Shown: positions 17,727 to 25,083 of the stretch, one piece after another
Layout of the letters: each line of letters opens with the position of its first letter
Numbering within the stretch: the stretch's first letter is position 1
Source of the DNA: JAWVFK01 sp033856175
GTDB taxonomy: Bacteria; Actinomycetota; Thermoleophilia; Solirubrobacterales; 70-9
Assembly: GCA_033856175.1 (NCBI GenBank)
Contig: JAWVFK010000034.1
Span: 1-62,919, forward strand
DNA length: 62,919 nt
Direction of reading: 5' to 3'
Notes under the pieces: generated by a model
Database searches by the model: none
Seen by the model: the letters and a program-made list of their open reading frames with translations, nothing else
What the model was told of the DNA's origin: nothing
Position numbers and translations under genes: made by a program

Positions 17727-18476
17727 TCAGCTGACGACGATGTTGACGAGCTTGCCGGGGACGACTATCTCCTTGACGATCTCGCGGCCGTCGAGCTGCA
17801 GCTGCACGCGCTCGCTGGCGCGCGCCAGCTCGAGCAGGGAGTCCTTCTCGGCGCCGACGGGCGCCTCGACGCGGTCACGGAGCTTGCCGTTGACCTGGAT
17901 CACCAGCGTGTAGGTCTCGCCGCTCAACCGGTCGGGGTCGGCCTGCGGCCAGCTCGTCTCCCAGACCCGCTCGCCCTCGAGCAGCTCGTAGGCCTCGGCG
18001 CCGAGGTGCGGGGCGAAGGGGAAGATGAGCGAGGCGGCGGTGACGGTCGCGAAGCGCACCGCCGCGGGCCCGCCGGCCTGGTCATAGAGCGTGTCCTTGA
18101 GGCGGTAGGCCTCGTTGAGCAGCTCCATCACGGCGGCGATCGCGGTGTTGAGCTGGAAGCGGCGGCCGAGGTCGCCGCTGACCTTGTCGATCGCCCAGTG
18201 GGTCTTCATCAGCAGGGTCCGCGCCTCGCCCTCGGCGTCGCCGGGCTCGCCCGCCCCGCTGCGGTCTGCCACCTCGACGGCGAGGCGCCAGAGGCGGGCG
18301 AGGAAGCGGTGGACTCCCTCGACCCCCTCGTCGGACCAGTCGGCGTCCCTATCCGGCGGCCCCATGAAGCAGATGTAGGTGCGGGCGGTGTCAGCCCCGT
18401 AGCGCTCGACGTAGGCCGCGGGGCTGACGACGTTGCCCTTCGACTTCGACATCTTGGCGCCGTCGCGGGTGATCAT
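17727..18476 (-). CDS. leuS: Leucyl-tRNA synthetase, C-terminal part (after in-frame TAG)
   Basis: 249 aa open frame beginning MITRDGAKMSKSKGNVV, which is the KMSKS loop region of LeuRS. It continues through the anticodon-binding helical domain (FMGPPDRDADWSDEGVEG) to the C-terminal domain (VQVNGKLRDRV type). It is in the same frame as the ORF at 18480-20213 and is separated from it only by TAG and one GGG codon. On its own it lacks the Rossmann core and HIGH motif. It could be made by reinitiation (stop, 3 nt, ATG), by readthrough, or not at all. The combined 827 residues match a normal bacterial LeuRS, which argues for a very recent mutation or a sequencing error rather than an old gene split. 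Confidence 0.85.
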   Translation of the reverse strand: MITRDGAKMSKSKGNVVSPAAYVERYGADTARTYICFMGPPDRDADWSDEGVEGVHRFLARLWRLAVEVADRSGAGEPGDAEGEARTLLMKTHWAIDKVSGDLGRRFQLNTAIAAVMELLNEAYRLKDTLYDQAGGPAAVRFATVTAASLIFPFAPHLGAEAYELLEGERVWETSWPQADPDRLSGETYTLVIQVNGKLRDRVEAPVGAEKDSLLELARASERVQLQLDGREIVKEIVVPGKLVNIVVS

Positions 18477-18479
18477 CCC

Positions 18480-18482
18480 CTA
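18480..18482 (-). other. In-frame amber codon interrupting leuS
   Basis: On the minus strand the codons read ACC TAG GGG ATG. Relatives have Thr-Gln-Gly-Met here, so this is a CAG-to-TAG (one-base) change at codon 578, nine codons before the KMSKS motif. TAG ends many other genes in the window, so it is not reassigned. Confidence 0.85.
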
Positions 18483-20213
18483 GGTAAAGAGGTTGGCGAA
18501 CGGCTCCTGGATGCCGAGTACGCCGACGTCGGCGAGCGCCTTGCAGAGGAAGCGCGCGTACATCAGATGGAGGATCGCGTGCTCGACGCCGCCGATGTAC
18601 TGGTCGACCGGCATCCAGGCATCGACCGCCTCGCGATCGAAGGGGGCGGTGTCGTTGTGCGGATCGAGGTAGCGCAGGAAGTACCAGGACGAGTCGACGA
18701 AGGTGTCCATCGTGTCGGTCTCGCGCCGCGCCGGTCCGCCGCAGCCCGGGCACTCGGTGGCGACCCAGTCCTCGACGGCGGCGAGGGGGCTGCGGCCTTC
18801 GGGCGCGTAGTCCTCGACATCGGGCAGCTCGACCGGGAGCTGGTCGTCGGGGACGGCGACGATGCCGCAATCGGGGCAGTAGACGATCGGGATCGGCGCG
18901 CCCCAGTAGCGCTGGCGCGAGACGAGCCAGTCGCGAAGGCGGTAATTGACGGTGCTCTTGCCGCGGCCCTCGGCCTCGAGCCAGGCGACGATCTTCTCGA
19001 ATGCCTCGCGGTTGGGCAGGCCGTCGAAGGGGCCTGAGCTGACCAGGGGGCCGTCCCCGCTGTAGGGCAGCCCGTCGTCGTCGCGGGCCTGCTCGGGGTC
19101 GCTGCCCTCGATCACGCGTCGGATCGGCAGCCCGAACGTGCGCGCGAACTCGTAGTCGCGGCTGTCGTGGGCAGGGACGGCCATGACGGCGCCGGTGCCG
19201 TACTCCATCAGCACGTAGTCGGCGACGTACATCGGGATCTGCTCGCCGTTGACGGGGTTGGTGACGGTGCGGCCGAGGGCGACGCCGGTCTTCGGCCGCT
19301 CCTCGGCGCCGCGGTCCTCGGCCGAGGAGCGCATCGCCTGGTCGACGTAGGCGCGAACCTCGTCCTCGGCCGGGGTGCCGGCGACGAGGCGCTCGATCTC
19401 GGGGTGCTCGGGGGCGAGGACGAAGAAGGTTGCGCCGAAGAGGGTGTCGGGCCGGGTCGTGAAGACCGGGAAGTCGAGCTCGGCCTCCTCGCAGCGGAAG
19501 ACGGCCTCGGCTCCCTCCGAGCGGCCGATCCAGTTGCGCTGCATCGTGATCACGTGCTCGGGCCAGGACTCGAGCAGCTCGAAGTCGGAGAGCAGCCGCT
19601 CGGCGTAGTCGGTGATGCGGAAGAACCACTGCTCGAGCTTGCGCGAGACGACCTCGGTCCCGCAGCGCTCGCAGCGGCCGTCGACGACCTGCTCGTTGGC
19701 GAGGACCGTGGCGTCCTTGGGGCACCACTGGACCGGCGCCTCGGCGCGGTAGGCGAGGCCACGCTCGAAGAGCCTGAGGAAGATCCACTGCGTCCAGCGG
19801 TAGTAGGACGGCTGGTGGGTGCCCAGCTCGCGCGACCAGTCGATCGAGACGCCCCAGGAGCGGAACTGGCGCCGGAAAGACTCGATCGAGGCCTCGGTCG
19901 AGTCGCGCGGGTGCTCGCCCGTCTTGATCGCGTGGTTCTCAGCTGGCAGGCCGAATGCGTCGTAGCCCATCGGGTGGATGACGCGCATGCCGTTGCGGCG
20001 GCGGTAGTGCGCCAGCGCATCGCCGATCGAGTAGCACTTGAGGTGGCCCATGTGCGGCTCGCCGGAGGGATAGGGCAGCATCTCGAGCACGTAGCTCTTG
20101 GGCATCGAGTCGTCGAAGCCCGGCTGGCCCGGGTTTGGCACCTCCCAGGTCCGCTCGGCCTCCCAGACGGCCTGCCACTTGCGCTCTATCTCACCGGCGT
20201 CGTAGCGCTCCAC
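18480..20213 (-). CDS. leuS: Leucyl-tRNA synthetase, N-terminal part (ends at in-frame TAG)
   Basis: 577 aa holding most of the class Ia catalytic core: HIGH motif in YPSGEPHMGHLKCY (His54-His57), the zinc-finger-like CERCGTEV segment, the CP1 editing domain (FTTRPDTLFGATFFV; VPAHDSRDYEFA) and the second Rossmann half up to EPFANLFT. LeuRS charges tRNA-Leu and hydrolyses mischarged products. The frame is then cut by TAG just before the KMSKS loop, so the product alone could not complete amino-acid activation. The GTG start is fixed by the family N-terminus and lies 6 nt after TAGACT (leaderless type). An intact leuS elsewhere, or error in this base, would both explain viability. Confidence 0.9.
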   Translation of the reverse strand: MERYDAGEIERKWQAVWEAERTWEVPNPGQPGFDDSMPKSYVLEMLPYPSGEPHMGHLKCYSIGDALAHYRRRNGMRVIHPMGYDAFGLPAENHAIKTGEHPRDSTEASIESFRRQFRSWGVSIDWSRELGTHQPSYYRWTQWIFLRLFERGLAYRAEAPVQWCPKDATVLANEQVVDGRCERCGTEVVSRKLEQWFFRITDYAERLLSDFELLESWPEHVITMQRNWIGRSEGAEAVFRCEEAELDFPVFTTRPDTLFGATFFVLAPEHPEIERLVAGTPAEDEVRAYVDQAMRSSAEDRGAEERPKTGVALGRTVTNPVNGEQIPMYVADYVLMEYGTGAVMAVPAHDSRDYEFARTFGLPIRRVIEGSDPEQARDDDGLPYSGDGPLVSSGPFDGLPNREAFEKIVAWLEAEGRGKSTVNYRLRDWLVSRQRYWGAPIPIVYCPDCGIVAVPDDQLPVELPDVEDYAPEGRSPLAAVEDWVATECPGCGGPARRETDTMDTFVDSSWYFLRYLDPHNDTAPFDREAVDAWMPVDQYIGGVEHAILHLMYARFLCKALADVGVLGIQEPFANLFT

Positions 20214-20219
20214 GGGGCC

Positions 20220-20225
20220 AGTCTA
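20220..20225 (-). promoter_or_regulatory. -10 element of leuS (leaderless type)
   Basis: Minus strand: TAGACT, six bases (GGCCCC), GTG. An intact promoter here suggests that the interrupted leuS is still expressed. Confidence 0.6.
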
Positions 20226-20266
20226 GGGAGCGCAATCGGCGTCCCGACTCGCGCCTGGGCGGTGCA

Positions 20267-20665
20267 TCAAGGCACCTTGCGGCGCGCGAGGCGGAGGCCT
20301 GACCAGGTCTCGTCGATTGCGCAGACCTTGTGGTCGATCCAGCCGCGGGGCAGGGCTACCTCGCGGATGACGTCCTCGGTGATGTCGGTCTCGACGCCGG
20401 AGGCGCGCTTGGGCCAGGCGATCCAGAGGCCGGCGTCGATGGCTCGGGTGATCGAGTCCCAACGCTGCTCGAGCCGGCGGTGCGAGGTCACGAACCAGAT
20501 GGTCAGGTCGCGCTTGCCGCGGGCGCCGGCGCGAAGCTCGACGGCTGGCGGCAGCTCGCCGAGGGTTCGCTCGAAGTCCTCGGGGGCATCCACCAGGGCG
20601 ACCGTCGAGGCTTCCTTGATGCCGAGCTTCTTCGCGAGGGGAGTTCCGGAGTAGCCGCTACTCAT
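20267..20665 (-). CDS. DUF3052-type protein
   Basis: 132 aa. It starts SGYSGTPLAKKLGIK and has the pattern LTIWFVTSHRRLEQ, then GLWIAWPKRASG, then VREVALPRGWIDHKVCAIDETWSGLRLARRK. This matches a small soluble family widespread in actinobacteria and usually listed as DUF3052; no activity is established. An ATG at 20665 and a GTG at 20668 are adjacent start choices; I use the ATG. It lies 53 bp upstream of leuS on the same strand, but leuS has its own promoter-like hexamer in the gap. I recognise the family by sequence pattern only. Confidence 0.75.
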   Translation of the reverse strand: MSSGYSGTPLAKKLGIKEASTVALVDAPEDFERTLGELPPAVELRAGARGKRDLTIWFVTSHRRLEQRWDSITRAIDAGLWIAWPKRASGVETDITEDVIREVALPRGWIDHKVCAIDETWSGLRLARRKVP

Positions 20666-20719
20666 CACGGGTTGGGAACCTGAGGCTGTGCGGGCCGTCC
20701 GCTACGGCTCGAAGTTGAG

Positions 20720-20792
20720 TGGAGCTGGGGGGGCTCGAACCCCCGGCCTCCGCCATGCCATGGCGGCGCTCTTCCAGCTGAGCTACAGCCCC
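20720..20792 (-). tRNA. tRNA-Ala (anticodon GGC)
   Basis: Minus strand, 73 nt, complete cloverleaf. The acceptor GGGGCTG pairs with CAGCTCC and includes the G3-U70 wobble that is the main identity element for alanyl-tRNA synthetase. Anticodon stem CCGCC/GGCGG around loop ATGGCAT gives anticodon GGC (reads GCC/GCU). T arm TTCGAGC. CCA is not encoded. Confidence 0.96.
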
Positions 20793-20812
20793 AAGCTCGT
20801 ACGCTGCGGCGA

Positions 20813-20818
20813 AGTTTA
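20813..20818 (-). promoter_or_regulatory. -10 element of tRNA-Ala
   Basis: TAAACT on the minus strand, 20 nt before the mature tRNA 5' end, with a weak -35-like TCGAAA about 18 nt further upstream. This fits a short 5' leader removed by RNase P. Confidence 0.4.
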
Positions 20819-20931
20819 TCGCTGCGAGCTGCCCATTTCGAGCTGGTGAGAGCCGAAGGACGACAGCATGCCGACCGGCAACCATCTCGACGGGAAGCAG
20901 GTAGCAATGTGACGATTTGCCCGCGGCTGGT

Positions 20932-21633
20932 CTATGCGGCTGCGGCGTAGCCGTCGGCGACCTCGAAGACGATCCGGGTCGCGCCCGACTGCTGCAGCGT
21001 CAGCTCGAATGGTGTCGCCTGCGCGAGCTCGGCTCTCAGGTCCGTTGCCTCTCTGAGACTCAGGACGAGCGTCGCGCGGGCCTCGGAGAAGCGCTCGATC
21101 GCGACGGTGTCGACGGCCGCCAGCCCCAGGCAGGCGTCCTCGAAGGCGGTCAGCTGAGCGAAGTCGCGTAACGGCCCGACGACGACCTCGACATCGCCGG
21201 CCTCTTGCACGGCGTTCCCATCCGCCGACGGCTCGGCAGCGCGCACCTCTGTCGCCACCGGCTCCAGCACCTCGGCGCTCTGGCGGCGGAACTCGAGCAG
21301 CAGTCGCGGGTCGAGGCCGGTCCGCTTGGCGAGCTCGGTTATCCGCTCGCCGATCTCGGCGGCCTCGCGCAGCGCCTTCATCCGGATCCGCGTCGCCTGG
21401 CCCCGTGCCTGTGCCTGGATCTCCTCGAGCTGCTGGCCGACCGACTCGATCGTTGTCGCGTTGCGGTTGCGCACCTCCTGGATCTCGCGCAGCTCCTCGC
21501 GGGCTGCGCCCAGCTCGCGCTCGCGCTCGGCGACCATCTCGGCGAGCGCCGCCAGCTCCTGCTCCATCTCGGCGATGCGCGAATCGACCTGCTCGCGGTC
21601 ATAGCCGAGGGGGGCCCGATCGAAACTCCCCAT
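20932..21633 (-). CDS. Coiled-coil protein with DivIVA-like N-terminus
   Basis: 233 aa from the ATG at 21633. The start FDRAPLGYDREQVDSRIAEM resembles the membrane-binding N-terminus of DivIVA/Wag31 proteins (Gly-Tyr-Asp, then Val-Asp). A long Glu/Arg/Ala-rich coiled coil follows (about 15-115), then a C-terminal globular part (about 140-233) that I do not recognise. Such proteins usually scaffold division or polar growth. The promoter hexamer TAGCTT (21642-21647) lies 8 nt upstream and overlaps the rsfS stop, so it may be transcribed alone as well as from the proBA-nadD-rsfS run. The frame stays open further upstream, but that overlaps rsfS and looks like a shadow. Confidence 0.7.
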   Translation of the reverse strand: MGSFDRAPLGYDREQVDSRIAEMEQELAALAEMVAERERELGAAREELREIQEVRNRNATTIESVGQQLEEIQAQARGQATRIRMKALREAAEIGERITELAKRTGLDPRLLLEFRRQSAEVLEPVATEVRAAEPSADGNAVQEAGDVEVVVGPLRDFAQLTAFEDACLGLAAVDTVAIERFSEARATLVLSLREATDLRAELAQATPFELTLQQSGATRIVFEVADGYAAAA

Positions 21634-21644
21634 GGCGGCGAAAG

Positions 21645-22004
21645 CTAAGCGGCGCCGCGGACGTCTTCGAGGTCGAGGCGGCCGGCCTCGCCCCAGAGCT
21701 GCTCGAGCCGGTAGTAGTCGCGCGCCTCGGTCGTGAAGACGTGCAACACGCAGTCGAGGTAGTCGATCAGCAGCCAGCGGGCATCGCGCTCGCCCTCCAT
21801 CCTCGCCGGCAGCACCCCCTCCTTCTTCAGCTGCGCCCGGACCTCTTCCTGGATCGCCTTCGCCTGGCGCTCGTTGCGGGCCGTGCAGAGGACGAGGAAG
21901 TCGGTGTAGGAGATCAGCTCGCGAACGTCGAGAGCGACGATGTCCTCGCCCTTCTTGTCGTCGATCGCCCGGGCGATCCGCCTGACCAGCGCCTCGGTGT
22001 TCAT
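21645..22004 (-). CDS. rsfS: Ribosomal silencing factor RsfS (YbeB/iojap)
   Basis: 119 aa. RsfS binds L14 on the 50S subunit and blocks subunit joining when nutrients are short. Family signatures are present: DIVALDVRELISYTDFLVL near the start, SARNERQ-type segment (here TARNERQAKAI), DARWLLIDYLDCVLHVF and ARDYYRLEQLWGEA. The ATG at 22004 overlaps the nadD TGA (ATGA), which fixes the start and suggests translational coupling. The nadD-rsfS pairing is the standard bacterial arrangement. Confidence 0.96.
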   Translation of the reverse strand: MNTEALVRRIARAIDDKKGEDIVALDVRELISYTDFLVLCTARNERQAKAIQEEVRAQLKKEGVLPARMEGERDARWLLIDYLDCVLHVFTTEARDYYRLEQLWGEAGRLDLEDVRGAA

Positions 22005-22618
22005 CGATAGAGGCCCCGCGACTCGATCGTCGCCGCCACAGCCTCGGGCACGAGGTGGCAAATCGGCCGGCCGGCGGCGACCCGCGCCCGTACGGCGCTC
22101 GAGGAAACCTCGACCGCCGGCATCGTGAACAGGCGCGCTCGCTCAGCGGCGCCGGCACGGTCGAGGGCGGCGCGCAGCTCTCCCTCGTCGACGCCCGGCC
22201 GACCGGTGACGCCCAGCGCCGCCAGCTCGAGCACGCGCTCGGGCCGTTCCCAGCCGCCGAAGCCGACCGCCGCGTCGGCGCCCATCAACAGGCAGAGCTC
22301 GGTGTTTGGATGCTCGGCGGCAAGCTGCTCGAGCGTCGCATACGAGTACGACGGCCCGGGCCGCTCGACCTCGAGCGCCGACACCGACAGCTCCGGCTCG
22401 TCAGCGGCGGCGAGCTCGGCCATCTCCAGCCTCAGCTCGGCGCCGGGATCCTGCTCGATCTGCTTGTGCGGCGCCTCCCCCGTCGGCACCAGCACGACCT
22501 CGTCGAGCTCGAGCTGCCAGGCGGCTTCCTGGGCAAGCAGCAGGTGGCCCAGATGCGGTGGGTTGAAGGCGGCGCCGAGCACGCCGAGCCTGCGGCCCGC
22601 CTGCGGTCGAGAGCTCAC
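22001..22618 (-). CDS. nadD: Nicotinate-nucleotide adenylyltransferase
   Basis: 205 aa. NadD transfers AMP to nicotinate mononucleotide in NAD synthesis. The nucleotidyltransferase motif GAAFNPPHLGHLLLA (about 15-29) and the C-terminal VSSSAVRARVAAGRP, equivalent to the ISSTxIR motif, are both intact, as is the LCLLMGADAAVGF segment. The GTG start directly follows the proA TGA with no gap, and its own stop overlaps the rsfS start, so the three genes form one tightly coupled operon. Confidence 0.95.
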   Translation of the reverse strand: MSSRPQAGRRLGVLGAAFNPPHLGHLLLAQEAAWQLELDEVVLVPTGEAPHKQIEQDPGAELRLEMAELAAADEPELSVSALEVERPGPSYSYATLEQLAAEHPNTELCLLMGADAAVGFGGWERPERVLELAALGVTGRPGVDEGELRAALDRAGAAERARLFTMPAVEVSSSAVRARVAAGRPICHLVPEAVAATIESRGLYR

Positions 22619-23887
22619 TCAGCTCCGCGTCTGGCCGTCGCCGTGGACGACGTACTTGCTCGTCGTCAGCTCGCGCAGGCCGATCGGCCCGCGCGCATGC
22701 AGCTTCTGCGTCGAGTTGCCCATCTCCGCGCCCATGCCGAACTCGAAGCCGTCGGTGAAGCGCGTCGACGCATTGACGTAGACCGCAGCGGCGTCGACCC
22801 CGGCGGCAAAGCGCTCGCCGGCCGCCGCGGAGCCGGTGACGATCGCCTCCGAGTGCGCCGTCCCGTGCGTGTTGATGTGCTCGACGGCCTCTTCGAGCGA
22901 GTCGACCACTCCCACCGCCATCTTCAGGCCCAGGTACTCGGTCGCCCAGTCCTCCTCGCTCGCCTCCCCCACCTCGATCGCGCCGGCGACGCTCGCCCGC
23001 GCCCGCTCGTCACCGACGAGCTCGACGCCGGCAGCGGCCAGCCGCGCCAGTGCCCTCGGCAGAAAGCTCTCGGCCAGCTCGGCGTTGACGAGCAGCGTCT
23101 CGGCCGCGTTGCAGACCCCCGGGCGCTGGACCTTGGCGTTGTAGGCGATCGACTCGGCCATCTCGAGGTCGGCGTCGGCGTGGACGTAGACGTGGCAGTT
23201 GCCCGCCGCCGCGTAGATCACCGGCACCGTCGCGACGTCCTTGAGAGCCGCCTTCAGCCCCTCGCCGCCACGGGGAATGATCAGGTCGACCAGCCCCTCC
23301 TGGGTCGCCAGCTGGCGCATGTCGTCATGGCCCCCGCCGGCGACGAAGCCGACTGAGCCCTCGGGCAGGCCCGCCTCCGCGCAGGCCTCGGCGACGATGC
23401 CGGCGAGCACCGCGTTCGAGCGCTCGGCGGCGCTCGATCCGCGCAGGACCACGGCGTTGCCGCTCTTCAGGCAGAGCGCCGCGGCGTCGATCGTCACGTT
23501 CGGACGCGCCTCGTAGACGAGCGCGACGACGCCGATCGGCGCCCGCAGCTTGCGCAGCTCGAGGCCGCTGGCCAGCGTCCGCCGCTCCAGCTCCTCACCA
23601 ACCGGATCGGGCAGCGTCTTGACCTCGCGCACGCCCGCGGCCATCGCGGCGACCCGCTCCCCGGTCAGGGTCAGCTTGTCGACGAAGGCGTCGTCGTAGT
23701 CGCCGGCGCGCGCCGCCTCGACATCGGCGGCGTTGGCGGCGAGGATCTCCGCGGTCGCCGGCCCGAGTCGCTCGGCGATCGCCTCGAGCGCGGCGTCCTT
23801 GGCGGCAGTGCTCGCCTGGGCGAGCAGCCGCGAGGCATGCTTCGCCCGCTCGCAGACTTCACGCACGGATGTGGCGGTGGCAGCCAT
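22619..23887 (-). CDS. proA: Gamma-glutamyl phosphate reductase
   Basis: 422 aa from the ATG at 23887; a GTG two codons upstream (23893) is possible. ProA reduces gamma-glutamyl phosphate to glutamate semialdehyde in proline synthesis. The aldehyde-dehydrogenase fold is clear, with the catalytic Cys in QRPGVCNAAETLLV, the NADPH-binding segment KSGNAVVLRGSSAAERSN and the conserved end LRELTTSKYVVHGDGQ. It directly follows proB (glutamate 5-kinase) across a 50-bp gap made mostly of three short tandem repeats, and precedes nadD without a gap. Confidence 0.96.
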   Translation of the reverse strand: MAATATSVREVCERAKHASRLLAQASTAAKDAALEAIAERLGPATAEILAANAADVEAARAGDYDDAFVDKLTLTGERVAAMAAGVREVKTLPDPVGEELERRTLASGLELRKLRAPIGVVALVYEARPNVTIDAAALCLKSGNAVVLRGSSAAERSNAVLAGIVAEACAEAGLPEGSVGFVAGGGHDDMRQLATQEGLVDLIIPRGGEGLKAALKDVATVPVIYAAAGNCHVYVHADADLEMAESIAYNAKVQRPGVCNAAETLLVNAELAESFLPRALARLAAAGVELVGDERARASVAGAIEVGEASEEDWATEYLGLKMAVGVVDSLEEAVEHINTHGTAHSEAIVTGSAAAGERFAAGVDAAAVYVNASTRFTDGFEFGMGAEMGNSTQKLHARGPIGLRELTTSKYVVHGDGQTRS

Positions 23888-23897
23888 CAGCACAGGG

Positions 23898-23943
23898 TAA
23901 CCAGGGGCCGCGTTAACCAGGGGCGGATTAGCCAGGGGCCGAA
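23898..23943. repeat. Three tandem 15-16 bp repeats between proB and proA
   Basis: On the plus strand the units are TAACCAGGGGCCGCGT, TAACCAGGGGCGGAT and TAGCCAGGGGCCGAA. They begin directly after the proB stop codon and fill almost the whole gap to proA. The core TARCCAG also recurs in the array beside the obgE stop. Confidence 0.75.
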
Positions 23944-25032
23944 TCAGTTGAGAACGAAGTGGTCGCGATGTACGGCTTCCTCGCTGCCCTGGGGCATCAG
24001 CTCGCGCACCTCGGCGCTCTTGCGCCCCATCAGCCGGCGCAGCTCCTCGGCCGAGTAGTTGACGATTCCCTTGCCGACGACGGCGCCGTCGCTGAGCACC
24101 TCGATCGCGTCACCGGCGTCGAAGCGACCCTCCACGGCGACGATGCCAACGGGCAGCAGGCTGCTGCCGCTCTCGCGCAGGACCCGGGCGGCGCCCTCGT
24201 CGACGCTCACCGTGCCGTGGCTGGGCTTGGCGTACTTCAGCCAGAGCTTGAAGCTCGACGCGCGGCTCGGCTGCGGCCCGAAGCGAGTCCCGATCGCCTC
24301 GCCCGCGGCCGCCGCCCGCAGCGTGCCCTCCTCGGTCCCGTTGCAGATCACGGTCGGGATGCCGGCCTCGGCGGCCATCTCGGCGGCGGCGACCTTGCTG
24401 CGCATGCCGCCAAGACCGAACGGCGAGGTCCCGTCGCCGATCTCGAGCGCAGCGAGCTGGCCGAAGTCGCTGACCTCGGCGACGAGCTCGGCGCCGGGCT
24501 CGCGCCGCGGATCGGCCGTGTGGAGGCCGTCGATGTCGGTCAGCAGCACCAGCAACCGCGCCTCGAGCATGATCGCCACCTGGGCGGCGAGGAAGTCGTT
24601 GTCGCCGAAGGTGATCTCGTCGGTCGCCGTCGTGTCGTTCTCGTTGACCACCGGCACGGCACCCCATTCGAGCAGCTTGCGCAGCGTCTGGCGAGCATTG
24701 AGGTAATGGACCCGCGTCGAGAGGTCGAACTGAGTCAGCAGCAGCTGGGCCCCGGTGACGCCGCGAGCCGCGAGCCGCTCGGCGTAGGCGTCGAACAGCG
24801 GCCCCTGCCCCACGGCCGAGGCAGCCTGGAGCTCGTCCATCGTCGCCGGCCGCGTGCCGATGCCGAGCATCCTCATCCCGCGGGCGATCGCCCCGGAGGT
24901 GACCAGGACCACTCGCTCCCCTGCGTCCTGCAGCGCCGCGACCTGCTCGCAGACGCGGTCGAGGACCTCGTCGCGCAGCTCCCCCTCGGGATCGGCGACG
25001 ATCGATGAGCCCAGCTTGACGACGACGGTCAT
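23944..25032 (-). CDS. proB: Glutamate 5-kinase
   Basis: 362 aa, the long form. ProB phosphorylates glutamate in the first step of proline synthesis and is usually feedback-inhibited by proline. The amino-acid kinase domain (1-255) has VVKLGSSIV at the start, VTSGAIARGM, the substrate segment VVNENDTT and FGDND. A C-terminal PUA domain (about 275-355) ends GIVNYSAEELRRLMG. The ATG is preceded at 8 nt by TACACT (25041-25046), suggesting a very short or absent leader. First gene of proB-proA-nadD-rsfS; the upstream sulfatase gene ends 51 bp away. Confidence 0.96.
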   Translation of the reverse strand: MTVVVKLGSSIVADPEGELRDEVLDRVCEQVAALQDAGERVVLVTSGAIARGMRMLGIGTRPATMDELQAASAVGQGPLFDAYAERLAARGVTGAQLLLTQFDLSTRVHYLNARQTLRKLLEWGAVPVVNENDTTATDEITFGDNDFLAAQVAIMLEARLLVLLTDIDGLHTADPRREPGAELVAEVSDFGQLAALEIGDGTSPFGLGGMRSKVAAAEMAAEAGIPTVICNGTEEGTLRAAAAGEAIGTRFGPQPSRASSFKLWLKYAKPSHGTVSVDEGAARVLRESGSSLLPVGIVAVEGRFDAGDAIEVLSDGAVVGKGIVNYSAEELRRLMGRKSAEVRELMPQGSEEAVHRDHFVLN

Positions 25033-25083
25033 GGCGGCGAAGTGTAGGTCGCCGCCGCGGCCCGAAGACCCCCCTGCGACCGG

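Noticed and set aside
18480..20213. TAG recoded as glutamine throughout the genome
   Set aside because: Many other genes in the window end with TAG at conserved C-termini (rpsT, obgE, rsfS, giant gene), so TAG is a stop.
20932..22158. Extension of the coiled-coil gene to 408 residues
   Set aside because: The added part overlaps rsfS and nadD out of frame and is Arg-rich shadow; ATG at 21633 gives a family-like N-terminus.
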